From Fredinandcohnia onubensis (GTDB lineage Bacteria; Bacillota; Bacilli; Bacillales; Bacillaceae_L), in the NCBI RefSeq assembly GCF_002734215.1, contig NZ_NSEB01000003.1:17523-81522 (forward strand): a stretch of DNA of 64,000 nucleotides, read 5' to 3'. Position numbers and translations under genes: made by a program. Positions 9,268 to 18,160 of the stretch are shown piece after piece. The notes beneath the pieces were generated by a model that had not been told where the DNA came from, made no database searches, and worked only from the letters and a program-made list of their open reading frames with translations. Within the stretch, counting starts at the first letter, position 1. Each line of letters opens with the position of its first letter.

Positions 9268-9300
9268 AACCTCGTTACATTCAATGTAGCGGGGTTTTTT
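9268..9300 (+). terminator. Terminator after heme O synthase
   Basis: ACCTCGTTACAT and ATGTAGCGGGGT pair across a two- to three-base loop with two wobbles, followed by TTTTTT. Confidence 0.85.
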
Positions 9301-9337
9301 GTGCCAACAATATTTTACAACCAAATTCAAATCTTTT

Positions 9338-9364
9338 TGTCACAAATTCCACCCCTTAGTCGTC
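9338..9364 (+). promoter_or_regulatory. ECF41-type sigma promoter
   Basis: TGTCACA (9338-9344) and CGTC (9361-9364) are separated by exactly 16 bases, the bipartite motif published for ECF41 sigma factors. It lies 34 bases before the start of the FAD oxidoreductase gene, in an operon that itself encodes an ECF41 sigma factor, so it is probably the autoregulated promoter. Confidence 0.8.
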
Positions 9365-9397
9365 TTGGTTTTAAAACAATTAGTGGGAGTGGATATT

Positions 9398-10648
9398 ATG
9401 CAACTTGATGAAAAAACGTGGGATTGTGTCATTATAGGCGGTGGCATCGCTGGGTTAACTGCTTCTATATACTTAGCGCAAGCCGGAAAGTCAGTCCTCG
9501 TTTTAGAAAAATCGAATAAACTAGGTGGCAGAGGAAAAACGACGAAAAAAATAGATTCCTATTTAAATCTTGGGGCACATGCACTTTATTCAAAAGGAAA
9601 ATCAATGAAGGTCTTACGTGAATTAGGTATTAAAATAGAGGGGGGCGTTGTGCTGACAAAGGGAAAGATGATTTATAAAGATGAAATTTATGATATTCCA
9701 TCCACACCTATTAGCCTATTGACCAGTCCACTCCTAAATTGGAATGCCAGGAAAGAGTTGTTCTCTTTTTTTCTTGAATATAAGAAAATAGAAACTAATA
9801 AGCTAAATCACATACCATTACGTCAGTGGTTGCAGCATAAGATAAAGGATGAAGTGGCAAGTCAACTGATATTAATGCTGTCTCGTTTGTCAACATATTC
9901 GAACGAACCTGATTTACTAAGTGCAGGTGCAGCACTAAAGCAGCTTCAATTAGGGAATGCTTTTTACCTAAATCATGGTTGGCAAAGTATGATAGATGCT
10001 TTAGAGGAAAAGGCTACCGGTTTAGGAGTCCATTTTCAAACGAGCAAAAACGTAAAGAAAGTGAATGGTTCAAATCCTCAGTTAACCGTGCATACAAACG
10101 AAGAAACCATACATGCTCGAAATGTACTATCCGCTTCAAGTCCTCATGAAACAGCTAAAATATTGTCAGAACACGAAAGAACTCCAGAAATAAAAATCAA
10201 AGATTGTATTCCAGTACATGCAGCCTGTTTGGACCTCATTTTATCTAGACTACCTAACCCGAAAATTGACTTTGCAATGGGGGTTGAGGAGCCCTTTTAT
10301 TATTCGAATCATTCCAAAATAGCAAAGTTAAGCGAGCGAGATTACCAGGTTGTTCATGTGATGAAGTATAAAACCTCTACTGAAGATACAGAAGGGGAAT
10401 TAGAGAACTTTATGGAAATAGTTCAACCAGGATGGAAGGAATATGTAGTGTATAAACGATATCTTCCAAGAATGACTGTTTCAAATCGTTTATTTGTAGC
10501 CTATCAAAATGAAAGGCAGTCTCCATCAGTTGAACAGATACCTGGAATGTATGTGGCGGGGGACTGGGTAGGAGATGGAATGCTTGTAGATGCTTCGTTT
10601 CAAAGTGCTAGAAAAGCAGCCATGTTAATCCTTGAAAATCTGCATTAA
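9398..10648 (+). CDS. FAD-dependent amine-oxidase/phytoene-desaturase-like oxidoreductase
   Basis: The 416-residue protein begins with a Rossmann FAD-binding motif (VIIGGGIAGLTASIYLAQAG, about 11-30) and the LGGRGKT segment typical of NAD(P)/FAD oxidoreductases related to amine oxidases and carotenoid desaturases. The C-terminal GMYVAGDWVGDGMLVDASFQ is the matching second FAD-contact motif. ATG 9398 is chosen because TGGGAGTGG precedes it and because it falls just after the ECF41-type promoter; an in-frame extension to 9299 overlaps the previous terminator. Substrate unknown. First gene of the sigma-factor operon, with 16 bases to the next gene; redox enzymes are common partners of ECF41 factors. 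Confidence 0.8.
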   Translation: MQLDEKTWDCVIIGGGIAGLTASIYLAQAGKSVLVLEKSNKLGGRGKTTKKIDSYLNLGAHALYSKGKSMKVLRELGIKIEGGVVLTKGKMIYKDEIYDIPSTPISLLTSPLLNWNARKELFSFFLEYKKIETNKLNHIPLRQWLQHKIKDEVASQLILMLSRLSTYSNEPDLLSAGAALKQLQLGNAFYLNHGWQSMIDALEEKATGLGVHFQTSKNVKKVNGSNPQLTVHTNEETIHARNVLSASSPHETAKILSEHERTPEIKIKDCIPVHAACLDLILSRLPNPKIDFAMGVEEPFYYSNHSKIAKLSERDYQVVHVMKYKTSTEDTEGELENFMEIVQPGWKEYVVYKRYLPRMTVSNRLFVAYQNERQSPSVEQIPGMYVAGDWVGDGMLVDASFQSARKAAMLILENLH

Positions 10649-10664
10649 AAGGGGTGGGGGCAAT

Positions 10665-11549
10665 ATGTTAGACGACCAGTTTTACCAGGAATATAAGCCT
10701 CTTTTGTTTTCGATTGCCTATCGAATGACTGGTACGGTAACAGAAGCTGAGGACATTATACACGATGTTCTGCTCGGTTTTGGGGAGTTGAATGGAGAGC
10801 AAATTGAAAATATAAAAGCATACTTATGCAAAATGGTAACAAATCGCTCCATCGATTACTTGAAATCGGCGAGAAAGCAACGAGAGGTATATATAGGTCC
10901 ATGGTTACCAGAACCATTCATTATCCATGATGTAAATCCAATGCATGAAGTCTTAATGCATGATAGTATTTCATATGCTCTCTTGTGCTTAATGGAACAG
11001 CTCACGCCTGTTGAACGAGCGGTATTTGTCTTAAGAGAGGCATTTGGATATGAATATGAGGAAATTGCTTCTATTCTAGAAAAAGAGGTAGCAAACTGCA
11101 GAAAAATTTTAAGTAGAGCAAGAAAAAAGATAGATTACAAGGATGATGTAGACCCTATAAAGGTCAATCAGGAGGAAGTGCAGCATTTGGTCCAGTCTTT
11201 TCTACTTGCCGCAACAACCGGAAATACTGAGAGTTTCCTTACCTTACTTGCGAATGATGCAGTCCTATACTCAGATGGTGGGGGCAAGGTGAAGGCTGCT
11301 TTAGTACCTATCGAAACAAGAGAACGGGTTGCACAATTTATCTTTGGGCTCCTTCGAAAGTTTGGGCAGGATGATGAACTAAAATTTGAATTAGTCAACG
11401 TAAATGGACAAAGTGGGATCTTGATTAAACGATATAACAAACCAGAAAATGTGGTATGCTTTGAAATAGAAAAAAATCAAATCAAACATATCTTTTCCAT
11501 TCGTAATCCTGAAAAGCTAACATTTGCTTTGAGAGGGATACCATTTTAA
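10665..11549 (+). CDS. ECF41-family RNA polymerase sigma factor with fused SnoaL-like domain
   Basis: A 294-residue extracytoplasmic-function sigma factor: region 2 (about 5-75), region 4 (about 105-165) with a helix-turn-helix, and a C-terminal SnoaL-like domain (about 175-290) that regulates activity instead of a separate anti-sigma factor. Three ECF41 signatures are visible: WLPEP in the linker, DGGGK in the extension, and NPEKL near the end (family usually NPDKL). ATG 10665 has GGGGTGGGGG upstream; an ATG at 10632 in frame overlaps the previous gene and is not favoured. Likely activates its own operon through the promoter at 9338. The signal sensed is unknown. Confidence 0.92.
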   Translation: MLDDQFYQEYKPLLFSIAYRMTGTVTEAEDIIHDVLLGFGELNGEQIENIKAYLCKMVTNRSIDYLKSARKQREVYIGPWLPEPFIIHDVNPMHEVLMHDSISYALLCLMEQLTPVERAVFVLREAFGYEYEEIASILEKEVANCRKILSRARKKIDYKDDVDPIKVNQEEVQHLVQSFLLAATTGNTESFLTLLANDAVLYSDGGGKVKAALVPIETRERVAQFIFGLLRKFGQDDELKFELVNVNGQSGILIKRYNKPENVVCFEIEKNQIKHIFSIRNPEKLTFALRGIPF

Positions 11550-11574
11550 TCAGATCATGGCAAGGAGACTACCA

Positions 11575-12180
11575 ATGGATGATAAGTATTACGATGCACT
11601 TTTACATGTAAAAACAAGTGGAGGACAAAAGGGATTTAGCCCTTCTGTTCATTATCACCGTTATGAACCGACACCATATGAAGGGCTCGATGCACTATTT
11701 TTGCATTATCAATTGAAGGAAACAGACCGGGTGGTGGATTTCGGATGTGGCAAGGGTAGACTTCTTTTTTATATTCATCACCATTTTGGGGCATCTGTTG
11801 TAGGGATTGAGATTGACAAAAGTCTCTATCATGAAGCGGTTGAAAATCAAGTGCGCTATCTAAAAAAGTCAGGTTATCAAAAAGGAGAAATTGAAATTCA
11901 CCATTGTGCCGCACAGGATTATGAAATCAACTCCCTTGATAATCGTTTTTACTTTTTTAATCCTTTTTCTATTCAGGTTTTTAAGCATACATTGTCTAAT
12001 ATCCTACATTCATATGAACAGAATCCACGAAACATAGAAATCATTCTTTATTATGGATCAAACGAGTACACCTATTTTATTGAAACCAATACACCTTTTC
12101 AAATGAAGAAAGAGATTATCATTCCCGGATTGTTTGAGAAAAACACATATGAGAGATTTTTAGTTTATCAACTCTTATGA
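11575..12180 (+). CDS. Class I SAM-dependent methyltransferase
   Basis: The 201-residue protein carries the SAM-binding motif I RVVDFGCGKGRLLFYI (about 53-68) and the acidic end of strand 2 in VVGIEIDKS. Overall it looks like a small-molecule or protein methyltransferase of the Rossmann class; the substrate is not identifiable. ATG 11575 is chosen because AAGGAG lies seven bases upstream; ATG 11557 would include that site. It starts 25 bases after the sigma-factor gene and is followed by a terminator, so it probably belongs to the same operon. Confidence 0.78.
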   Translation: MDDKYYDALLHVKTSGGQKGFSPSVHYHRYEPTPYEGLDALFLHYQLKETDRVVDFGCGKGRLLFYIHHHFGASVVGIEIDKSLYHEAVENQVRYLKKSGYQKGEIEIHHCAAQDYEINSLDNRFYFFNPFSIQVFKHTLSNILHSYEQNPRNIEIILYYGSNEYTYFIETNTPFQMKKEIIIPGLFEKNTYERFLVYQLL

Positions 12181-12184
12181 AAAT

Positions 12185-12207
12185 AGCTTCCAATAGGAAG
12201 CTTTTTT
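12185..12207 (+). terminator. Terminator of the ECF41 operon
   Basis: AGCTTCC (12185-12191) and GGAAGCT (12196-12202) form a 7-bp stem with an AATA loop, followed by a run of T. Confidence 0.85.
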
Positions 12208-12351
12208 GTTTCTATTTTAAATATAGCGGTTTGACTAAATTGAATAGAGATATAAATTAAGTGCTAGATGGTTTAGAAAAAATGATATTATAATTGTAAT
12301 ATAAAAAAAGGACTATGCTATTAATAATTGGATTGGTTAGATTGGAGAAAA

Positions 12352-14691
12352 ATGTTGGAGAATTTCAAAACCATACTAAATAAATTGAAGAATAGGCTTA
12401 ACAGTCTATTCGTAAGGTATTTCATTATTCATATCGCGATACTAAGTACGATTATTTTGGTTTCAACCATTACTATATATAATCATTCTGTGACAACTAT
12501 AAAAAGAAATCAACATGACGCAGAAACCAACCTGTTAAATCAATATAAAAATTTGCTGACCTTAACTTTCAAAGAAGTAGAAGAAATAATAGAGCTAACA
12601 GCAAAAAACTCAAATACTCAAAACTTTATTTTGGAATCGCTACCAAGTGAGGAAAAACAAGCCAATGAAAATCTTTTAAAACTATTGAATAGCTTAAAAA
12701 ATGTTGCTAATGCGAATAACATTATCGTTTCGGCATATGTTTACTCAACTGACAAAAAAATGATTATCAGTTCTAATCAAAAAAGCTATAGTACTGAAAG
12801 TTTTTATGATACAGACTGGCTCCAATTCTACAATGATGACTTGGTAGGGACTCATATTATGGAAACACGAAAAATCCAAGATGGATATGGAAATGAGTTT
12901 AATGTGTTGACGTTTATTAGAAATCTTCCTTATGGATCATCTGATAAGAAAGGTGCAATTGTTGTCAACGTAAATGTTGACCGGCTATATAATACAATCG
13001 TCGGGCCAAATAACAATTCAAACGGGACTTTTTATGTAATTAACCAAGAAGGTAAAGTTATTTTGCACCCCAAACAAAGGGCATTATATAGAAATATAAA
13101 GGAACTTAATATCCCGATTTCTACGTTTAGAAATAAATCCGATAATTTTATTGAGAAAACGAAAAAGGGGGACCAATTATTTACATATATAACTTCAATG
13201 AATAATAATTGGAAATATGTATATGAGGTTTCTGCAAAAGATTTAAATGGAATTTTCAGAAATATTAAGATAGTAGTTGTTCTCAATATTATAGTCGCCA
13301 TGTTATTAAGTTTATTACTAGCGTATATTATCACCAAATATGTTAGTAATCCTTTGCAAAGATTATTAAGTTTAATCCGTAAAAATAGTAATGAAAAGTT
13401 TAACCCAAAAAAGTATAAGAATGAATATGAGTATTTAGATAATGTATACAGTAGTATGATGTTTGATAATAAAAATTTACAAACAATTGTATCAGATATT
13501 AAACCCCTGATTAAAGAAAAGTTAATTGACACTTTAGTTTCTAATAAAAAGATCACGATTGGTGAAGTTAAGGAAAAACTAACACTATTAGATATAAATT
13601 TTGAACATAAATATTTTATTGTGCTAACGTTACAAATTGATGATTATATTGCATTTTACCAAAATCGAAATGAGTTAGAGAGTAGTATTCATAAGGCAAG
13701 TCTTACTAAACTAATTGAACAGTTTTTCAACAATAGATTTGTGTGTATTTGTGGTGAAATTGAAACTGATAAGCTTGCAGTCATAATTAATTATTCTAAT
13801 CAAATCTTGTCAAGCCATATAAATGAAAGTATTGTCCCGATGGTACATCAATTGCAGGAAAAGGTAAATGAAGAATACCCATTTACTGTAACGATTGGGA
13901 TAGGACGATCATATCCAGAAATCCTTAAGGTTCATAAGTCTTTTAAGGATTCATTAAATGCACTTAAATATAAATTTTATCAAGGAAAAGATCAAATAAT
14001 TAATGTAGATGATATTGATGATGCAAAAAATGAATTGTATTACTACAATAGTGATCGAATCAAAATACTAATGAATAATTTAACAATCGCAGATCGTGAA
14101 GGTGTCAAGAAAGAATTGGACCTTTTGTTCGATGAGATAACTACGAGTGGTAGGATGCCATACGATTATACAAACCAAATGTTTTTACACTTAGTTAGTT
14201 TTGTTATTGAACTAACAATTAATAACAACATAGATATGAATAAGGTATTTGGTGAAGATTACGATATCTATGATATGTACAGAAGCAAACAAACAATTCA
14301 TGATATTAAAACATTTTTTCTGGAAATAACAGATGCTATTGCTATAGAAATTTCTAATATGAATAGTGATAAATTACCAAAAACAGTTGAAAGGATCTTA
14401 GAGTACGTAGATAACCACTTTCAAAATGACATCTCATTAAATGATGTTGCCGATTGGATTGGGCTAAGTACTACTTATATTAGCAAAGTCATAAAAGAGA
14501 CTACTGGCAAAAGTTATTTGGAATATGTAAATAGTAAAAGAATAGAAAGAGCGAAGTTATTGTTAGCAAGTACAAATTTAACAAGTAAAGAAATTGGTTT
14601 CAAGGTTGGGTTTAATAATATTCAAACATTCATGAGAGTCTTTAAAAAATATGAAGGTATAACTCCTGGCCAGTATCGTGAAAAAGTGTAA
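12352..14691 (+). CDS. Membrane-bound AraC-family regulator with extracellular sensor domain
   Basis: A 779-residue one-component regulator. A first membrane segment (about 20-45) and a second (about 300-330) bracket an extracellular Cache-like sensing domain. The cytoplasmic part contains a GGDEF-unrelated middle region and ends in an AraC/XylS DNA-binding domain (about 680-779): SLNDVADWIGLSTTYISKVI is the first helix-turn-helix, and EIGFKVGFNNIQTFMRVFKK the second. ATG 12352 has TTGGAG upstream; TTG 12328 would extend by eight residues. Immediately followed by a TRAP transporter operon, whose expression it probably controls in response to the extracellular substrate. Confidence 0.85.
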   Translation: MLENFKTILNKLKNRLNSLFVRYFIIHIAILSTIILVSTITIYNHSVTTIKRNQHDAETNLLNQYKNLLTLTFKEVEEIIELTAKNSNTQNFILESLPSEEKQANENLLKLLNSLKNVANANNIIVSAYVYSTDKKMIISSNQKSYSTESFYDTDWLQFYNDDLVGTHIMETRKIQDGYGNEFNVLTFIRNLPYGSSDKKGAIVVNVNVDRLYNTIVGPNNNSNGTFYVINQEGKVILHPKQRALYRNIKELNIPISTFRNKSDNFIEKTKKGDQLFTYITSMNNNWKYVYEVSAKDLNGIFRNIKIVVVLNIIVAMLLSLLLAYIITKYVSNPLQRLLSLIRKNSNEKFNPKKYKNEYEYLDNVYSSMMFDNKNLQTIVSDIKPLIKEKLIDTLVSNKKITIGEVKEKLTLLDINFEHKYFIVLTLQIDDYIAFYQNRNELESSIHKASLTKLIEQFFNNRFVCICGEIETDKLAVIINYSNQILSSHINESIVPMVHQLQEKVNEEYPFTVTIGIGRSYPEILKVHKSFKDSLNALKYKFYQGKDQIINVDDIDDAKNELYYYNSDRIKILMNNLTIADREGVKKELDLLFDEITTSGRMPYDYTNQMFLHLVSFVIELTINNNIDMNKVFGEDYDIYDMYRSKQTIHDIKTFFLEITDAIAIEISNMNSDKLPKTVERILEYVDNHFQNDISLNDVADWIGLSTTYISKVIKETTGKSYLEYVNSKRIERAKLLLASTNLTSKEIGFKVGFNNIQTFMRVFKKYEGITPGQYREKV

Positions 14692-14818
14692 TAAATTCAA
14701 AATTTGTTGCTATTAATCTATATTTTTTATTAACATAATCAGATATTCATGAACAAAAAATTAATGTGAATGGTTTTTGAAAATTGTTAATTTACACTGA
14801 AACCCCTTTCATTTAAAG

Positions 14819-14833
14819 TTGAAAACGCAAACA
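14819..14833 (+). promoter_or_regulatory. Perfect-consensus cre site in the dctP leader
   Basis: TTGAAAACGCAAACA matches all 15 positions of WTGNAARCGNWWWCA. It lies 32 bases before the dctP start, so CcpA bound here would block the TRAP operon when preferred sugars are present. Confidence 0.75.
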
Positions 14834-14864
14834 CATTCATATTACAAAGGGGAGATTTAAAACA

Positions 14865-15902
14865 ATGTTTAAAAACAAATCATTTTTGGTGTTAGTCAGT
14901 TTGTTAGCAGCAATTCTATTACTTGGTGCTTGTTCAAGTGGTTCCAGCTCGGAAGGAAATTCGAGTGATTCAGAAGAGGGGTCCGGAAAAAAGATTGAAC
15001 TTAAATTTGCAGAAGTAAATCCAGAGGGACATCCTATGACAGATGCAGCAGAAAAGTTTGCAGAAATAGTTAATGAAAAAAGTGATGGTCGAATTACAAT
15101 AAATGTTTATCCTGCAGGTCAGTTAGGCGATGAAACAGAGAATGTGGAAGGTCTTCAAATGGGATCTGTTGATTTCATGAGAGCAAATGCCAATGTATTA
15201 GCATCTTTTGGTCTTGAAAAGATGAATGTTACTTCACTTCCATTCTTATTTAGAGACCGTGAGCATTTATGGAAGGTTTTAGATAGTGATATTGGTACAG
15301 AATTAATGAATGATATTAATTCAAGTGATACAGGAGTTAAAGGTGTTTTCTATGTGGAGGAGGGAGCTAGAAACTTCTTCTTCACCGACAAGGTAGTCAA
15401 AACACCTGCTGATATGAAAGGGCTTAAAGTACGTGTGCAAGAGAATGAATTAATGGTCGATTTAGTAAATGCTCTTGGTGCTTCTCCAACTCCAATACCT
15501 TACAGTGAATTATATAGTGCATTACAAACTGGGATTGTTGAAGGTGCTGAAAACCCACCCGCAGCCTATCTAGCAAATGCATTTTACGAAGTAGCTGATA
15601 AGTTAACCATTGATCAGCACATTTTTGCGCCAAACTTTATTTTAGCTTCAAGTAAAGCATGGGAAAAGTTAAGTGAAGATGATCAGAATCTTTTATTAGA
15701 AGCAGGAAAAGAAACACAAGAATATGTAAAAGAAAGATCACAACAGGCTGATGATGAAGCGCTTGCGGAGTTGAAAGAAAAGGGTGTTGAAATCATTGAG
15801 GTAGAAGATCAAAAAGTATGGCAAGACGCTGTCCAGCCGCTCTATGAGAAGCATGGAGCTGGATATGAGGACTTAATTAAACAAATTATTGCAACAGAAT
15901 AA
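14865..15902 (+). CDS. dctP: TRAP transporter solute-binding protein (DctP family)
   Basis: Extracellular substrate-binding lipoprotein of a tripartite ATP-independent transporter. The 345-residue protein has a lipoprotein signal with lipobox LLLGAC (cysteine at residue 23), a Ser/Glu-rich linker, and the DctP-family body; LKVRVQENELMVDLVNALGA and the arginine in it match the region that holds the carboxylate of the substrate in this family. GGGGAG precedes the ATG. The substrate should be an organic or sugar acid; sequence alone does not say which. The Q and M subunits follow. Confidence 0.9.
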   Translation: MFKNKSFLVLVSLLAAILLLGACSSGSSSEGNSSDSEEGSGKKIELKFAEVNPEGHPMTDAAEKFAEIVNEKSDGRITINVYPAGQLGDETENVEGLQMGSVDFMRANANVLASFGLEKMNVTSLPFLFRDREHLWKVLDSDIGTELMNDINSSDTGVKGVFYVEEGARNFFFTDKVVKTPADMKGLKVRVQENELMVDLVNALGASPTPIPYSELYSALQTGIVEGAENPPAAYLANAFYEVADKLTIDQHIFAPNFILASSKAWEKLSEDDQNLLLEAGKETQEYVKERSQQADDEALAELKEKGVEIIEVEDQKVWQDAVQPLYEKHGAGYEDLIKQIIATE

Positions 15903-15987
15903 TAAATAAGAAAATCACTTTAAAAGTGAAGGAATAAGGAATATAACACAATATATTCCTTATTTTTCTTTAATAGTAGGGTGTGGG

Positions 15988-16455
15988 GTGAGACAAAAGT
16001 TGAGTAAACTATTTAATCAATTTAATAGTACGATAGAAAAAGTCTGTAAAATATTATTAGTAGCTATGACATTGGTCGTAACCTATGTTGTTTTTATGCG
16101 GTATGTAATGGCAGATACTCCTGTCTGGGGAGAAGAAAGTGTAAGATTAATGCTTGTATGGCTGACATTTTTAGGAGCAAGTTTAGGATTAGGAAACGAT
16201 ACACATATAAGATTAAATGCAATTGATAATTTTCTTTCACCTAAAATGTTAAAACTTTTAGACTGGTTTAGTATTATAATTCTTTTCTTGTTTTCTCTCT
16301 TTATGATTACTGAAGGACTTAATATGGCGAAATTAGCTATGGGAAGTACAATGCCAGGGCTTAGAATTCCGTCTGCCTGGATATATGGTATATTTCCAGT
16401 CGCAGGGGTCCTTAATATTATCCAGTTAATAAATAAAGGGAGGAGTCTATTATGA
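15988..16455 (+). CDS. dctQ: TRAP transporter small permease subunit (DctQ family)
   Basis: A 155-residue protein with four membrane segments (about 20-40, 53-70, 88-108, 128-146) and the conserved W-x-EE element (VWGEESVRLMLVWLTFLGAS, about 46-65) of DctQ subunits. It links the binding protein to the large permease. GTG 15988 is taken as the start; TTG 16000, with GGGGTGAG upstream, is an alternative. The gene overlaps dctM by four bases. Confidence 0.87.
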   Translation: MRQKLSKLFNQFNSTIEKVCKILLVAMTLVVTYVVFMRYVMADTPVWGEESVRLMLVWLTFLGASLGLGNDTHIRLNAIDNFLSPKMLKLLDWFSIIILFLFSLFMITEGLNMAKLAMGSTMPGLRIPSAWIYGIFPVAGVLNIIQLINKGRSLL

Positions 16456-17744
16456 GTGTAGAGGCAATTGGAGCATTAATATTAATTGGAAGTTTTTTGC
16501 TTCTTATCCTTCTTAGAATACCTATTGCTTTTGCATTGGGATTTTCTTCCGTAATTACAGCGATTTATTTAGGAATTCCCTTAATGCAACTTGTTCAGTC
16601 CATTGTTAACGGTGTCAATGTCTTCTCCTTGCTAGCAGTACCCTTTTTTATTTTAGCAGGAGAATTAATGAGCCAAGGTGGAATTTCAGACAGGCTGATT
16701 GCTCTAGCGAAAATTTTTGTTGGCCGATTCCGAGGTGGATTAGGACAAGTTAATATATTGACAAGTACATTTTTTGGTGGAATCTCTGGTTCTTCTGCTG
16801 CCGATACGGCATCTCTAGGTCCAGTTCTTATTCCGATGATGAAAAAAGAGGGATTTGATACTAGAACTGCTACTTCAATTACAATGGCAAGTTCAGTCCA
16901 AGCCATTCTTATACCACCAAGTCATAATATGATTATTTTTTCGTTAGCTGCAGGAGGAGTTTCAATTGGTGGTCTATTTTTAGCTGGTTTAATACCAGGG
17001 ATTCTATTAGGTCTTATTTTAATGGTTTATACCTATATTATTGCGGTTAAGAGAAAATATCCTAAGTCTGAATCTCCAGCAGGGCAAACGTTTAAAATCA
17101 TATCAAGTGCGATATGGGGGCTATTAACGATTGTAATAATTCTGGCAGGAGTTGTCACAGGGGTATTTACTGCAACAGAGTCTGCAGCAATTGCCACTGT
17201 TTGGGCATTCATTGTAACCTTCCTTATTTATCGGGATATCCCATTAAAACAATTTGGAGCAATTCTTAGAAAAGCTTTACAAACAATTTCGATGGTTATG
17301 ATACTAATTGCAACATCTAATGCTTTCGGTTGGTTATTAACTTATGTAAGGATTCCGAAGCTTGTATCTGAAGCTATTTTAGGAGCTACTGAAAGCAAGA
17401 TAGCTATTATGCTATTAATTTTGTTTATACTTTTGTTACTAGGCATGATTATGGATATGGCAGCAATTATTTTGATTGCAACTCCGATATTCTTGCCAAT
17501 TGCTACTTCGATTGGAGTAGATCCTATTCATTTCGGAATCATTATGATGCTTACGTTAGGACTTGGACTAGTAACACCGCCGGTAGGGGTTACGCTCTTT
17601 ATCGGTAGTGCTATTTCGGGGGAAAAAATAGGGGCTTTATCTAAAAATATGATTCCTTTCTATTTATTGTTCTTATTAGCAATACTTATTGTGACTTTCA
17701 TCCCGCAAGTATCACTGTTTTTACCGGATTTGTTGATGAAATAA
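16452..17744 (+). CDS. dctM: TRAP transporter large permease subunit (DctM family)
   Basis: The sodium- or proton-coupled transport subunit, 430 residues with about 12 membrane segments. FGGISGSSAADTASLGPVLI (about 111-130) is the family signature in the first half, and GLGLVTPPVGVTLFIGSAIS the corresponding motif in the second half. It starts within the last codons of dctQ and ends just before a terminator, so dctPQM form one operon. Confidence 0.92.
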   Translation: MSVEAIGALILIGSFLLLILLRIPIAFALGFSSVITAIYLGIPLMQLVQSIVNGVNVFSLLAVPFFILAGELMSQGGISDRLIALAKIFVGRFRGGLGQVNILTSTFFGGISGSSAADTASLGPVLIPMMKKEGFDTRTATSITMASSVQAILIPPSHNMIIFSLAAGGVSIGGLFLAGLIPGILLGLILMVYTYIIAVKRKYPKSESPAGQTFKIISSAIWGLLTIVIILAGVVTGVFTATESAAIATVWAFIVTFLIYRDIPLKQFGAILRKALQTISMVMILIATSNAFGWLLTYVRIPKLVSEAILGATESKIAIMLLILFILLLLGMIMDMAAIILIATPIFLPIATSIGVDPIHFGIIMMLTLGLGLVTPPVGVTLFIGSAISGEKIGALSKNMIPFYLLFLLAILIVTFIPQVSLFLPDLLMK

Positions 17745-17809
17745 TAACGATATTTTGTGCAGATTGAATATGGTTAATACCAATATAAAATATTTCTAGA
17801 TTTTCTTAC

Positions 17810-17842
17810 AAGGCTGGTTTCTTAATTGAAACCAGCCTTTTT
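17810..17842 (+). terminator. Terminator of the TRAP operon
   Basis: AAGGCTGGTTTC and GAAACCAGCCTT form a 12-bp stem with a six-base loop and a trailing T run. Confidence 0.9.
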
Positions 17843-18084
17843 ATTAACTGTTTTTTTGAGGTTCACTTACTTATGTATAAGGGACTTGTATTTTTAATGT
17901 TTTGAAGTGGGGTAAGTTCACCAATTTGTCATTTTTGGATTTCTTGGAAGGGTACAAGGAAGAAACGGTCTACAAAATGCCGAATTAGAGCGGTTTTAAT
18001 GAGTTTTATTAGTATGTCGAGGGACGAGAAATAGCATTTTTTCTCGTCTTTTTTTAATGAGTGTATTAAAAATTACACTTGATG
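17843..18084 (+). other. Non-coding stretch ending in an orphan terminator
   Basis: Between the TRAP terminator and the oxidase promoter there is no gene with a ribosome binding site. At 18023-18055 a 9-bp stem, GACGAGAAA with TTTCTCGTC, is followed by seven T residues, giving a second terminator with no gene before it. The piece may be a small RNA gene, a decayed gene or a dispersed repeat; I cannot decide. Confidence 0.45.
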
Positions 18085-18127
18085 TGTGATTCAGTTCACA
18101 ACATTGAGAACCGTTCCTAATTATGAT
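18085..18127 (+). promoter_or_regulatory. Fnr-type box and -10 element of the ba3 oxidase promoter
   Basis: TGTGATTCAGTTCACA (18085-18100) is a perfect TGTGA-N6-TCACA Fnr/Crp-type palindrome. TATGAT at 18122-18127 is a reasonable -10; a transcript starting seven bases later would place the palindrome centre at -41.5, the position of a class II activator. Fits induction of a high-affinity oxidase at low oxygen. Confidence 0.65.
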
Positions 18128-18160
18128 GTAAGTAAGAAGAACATAAGGAGGTTGAGTTGA

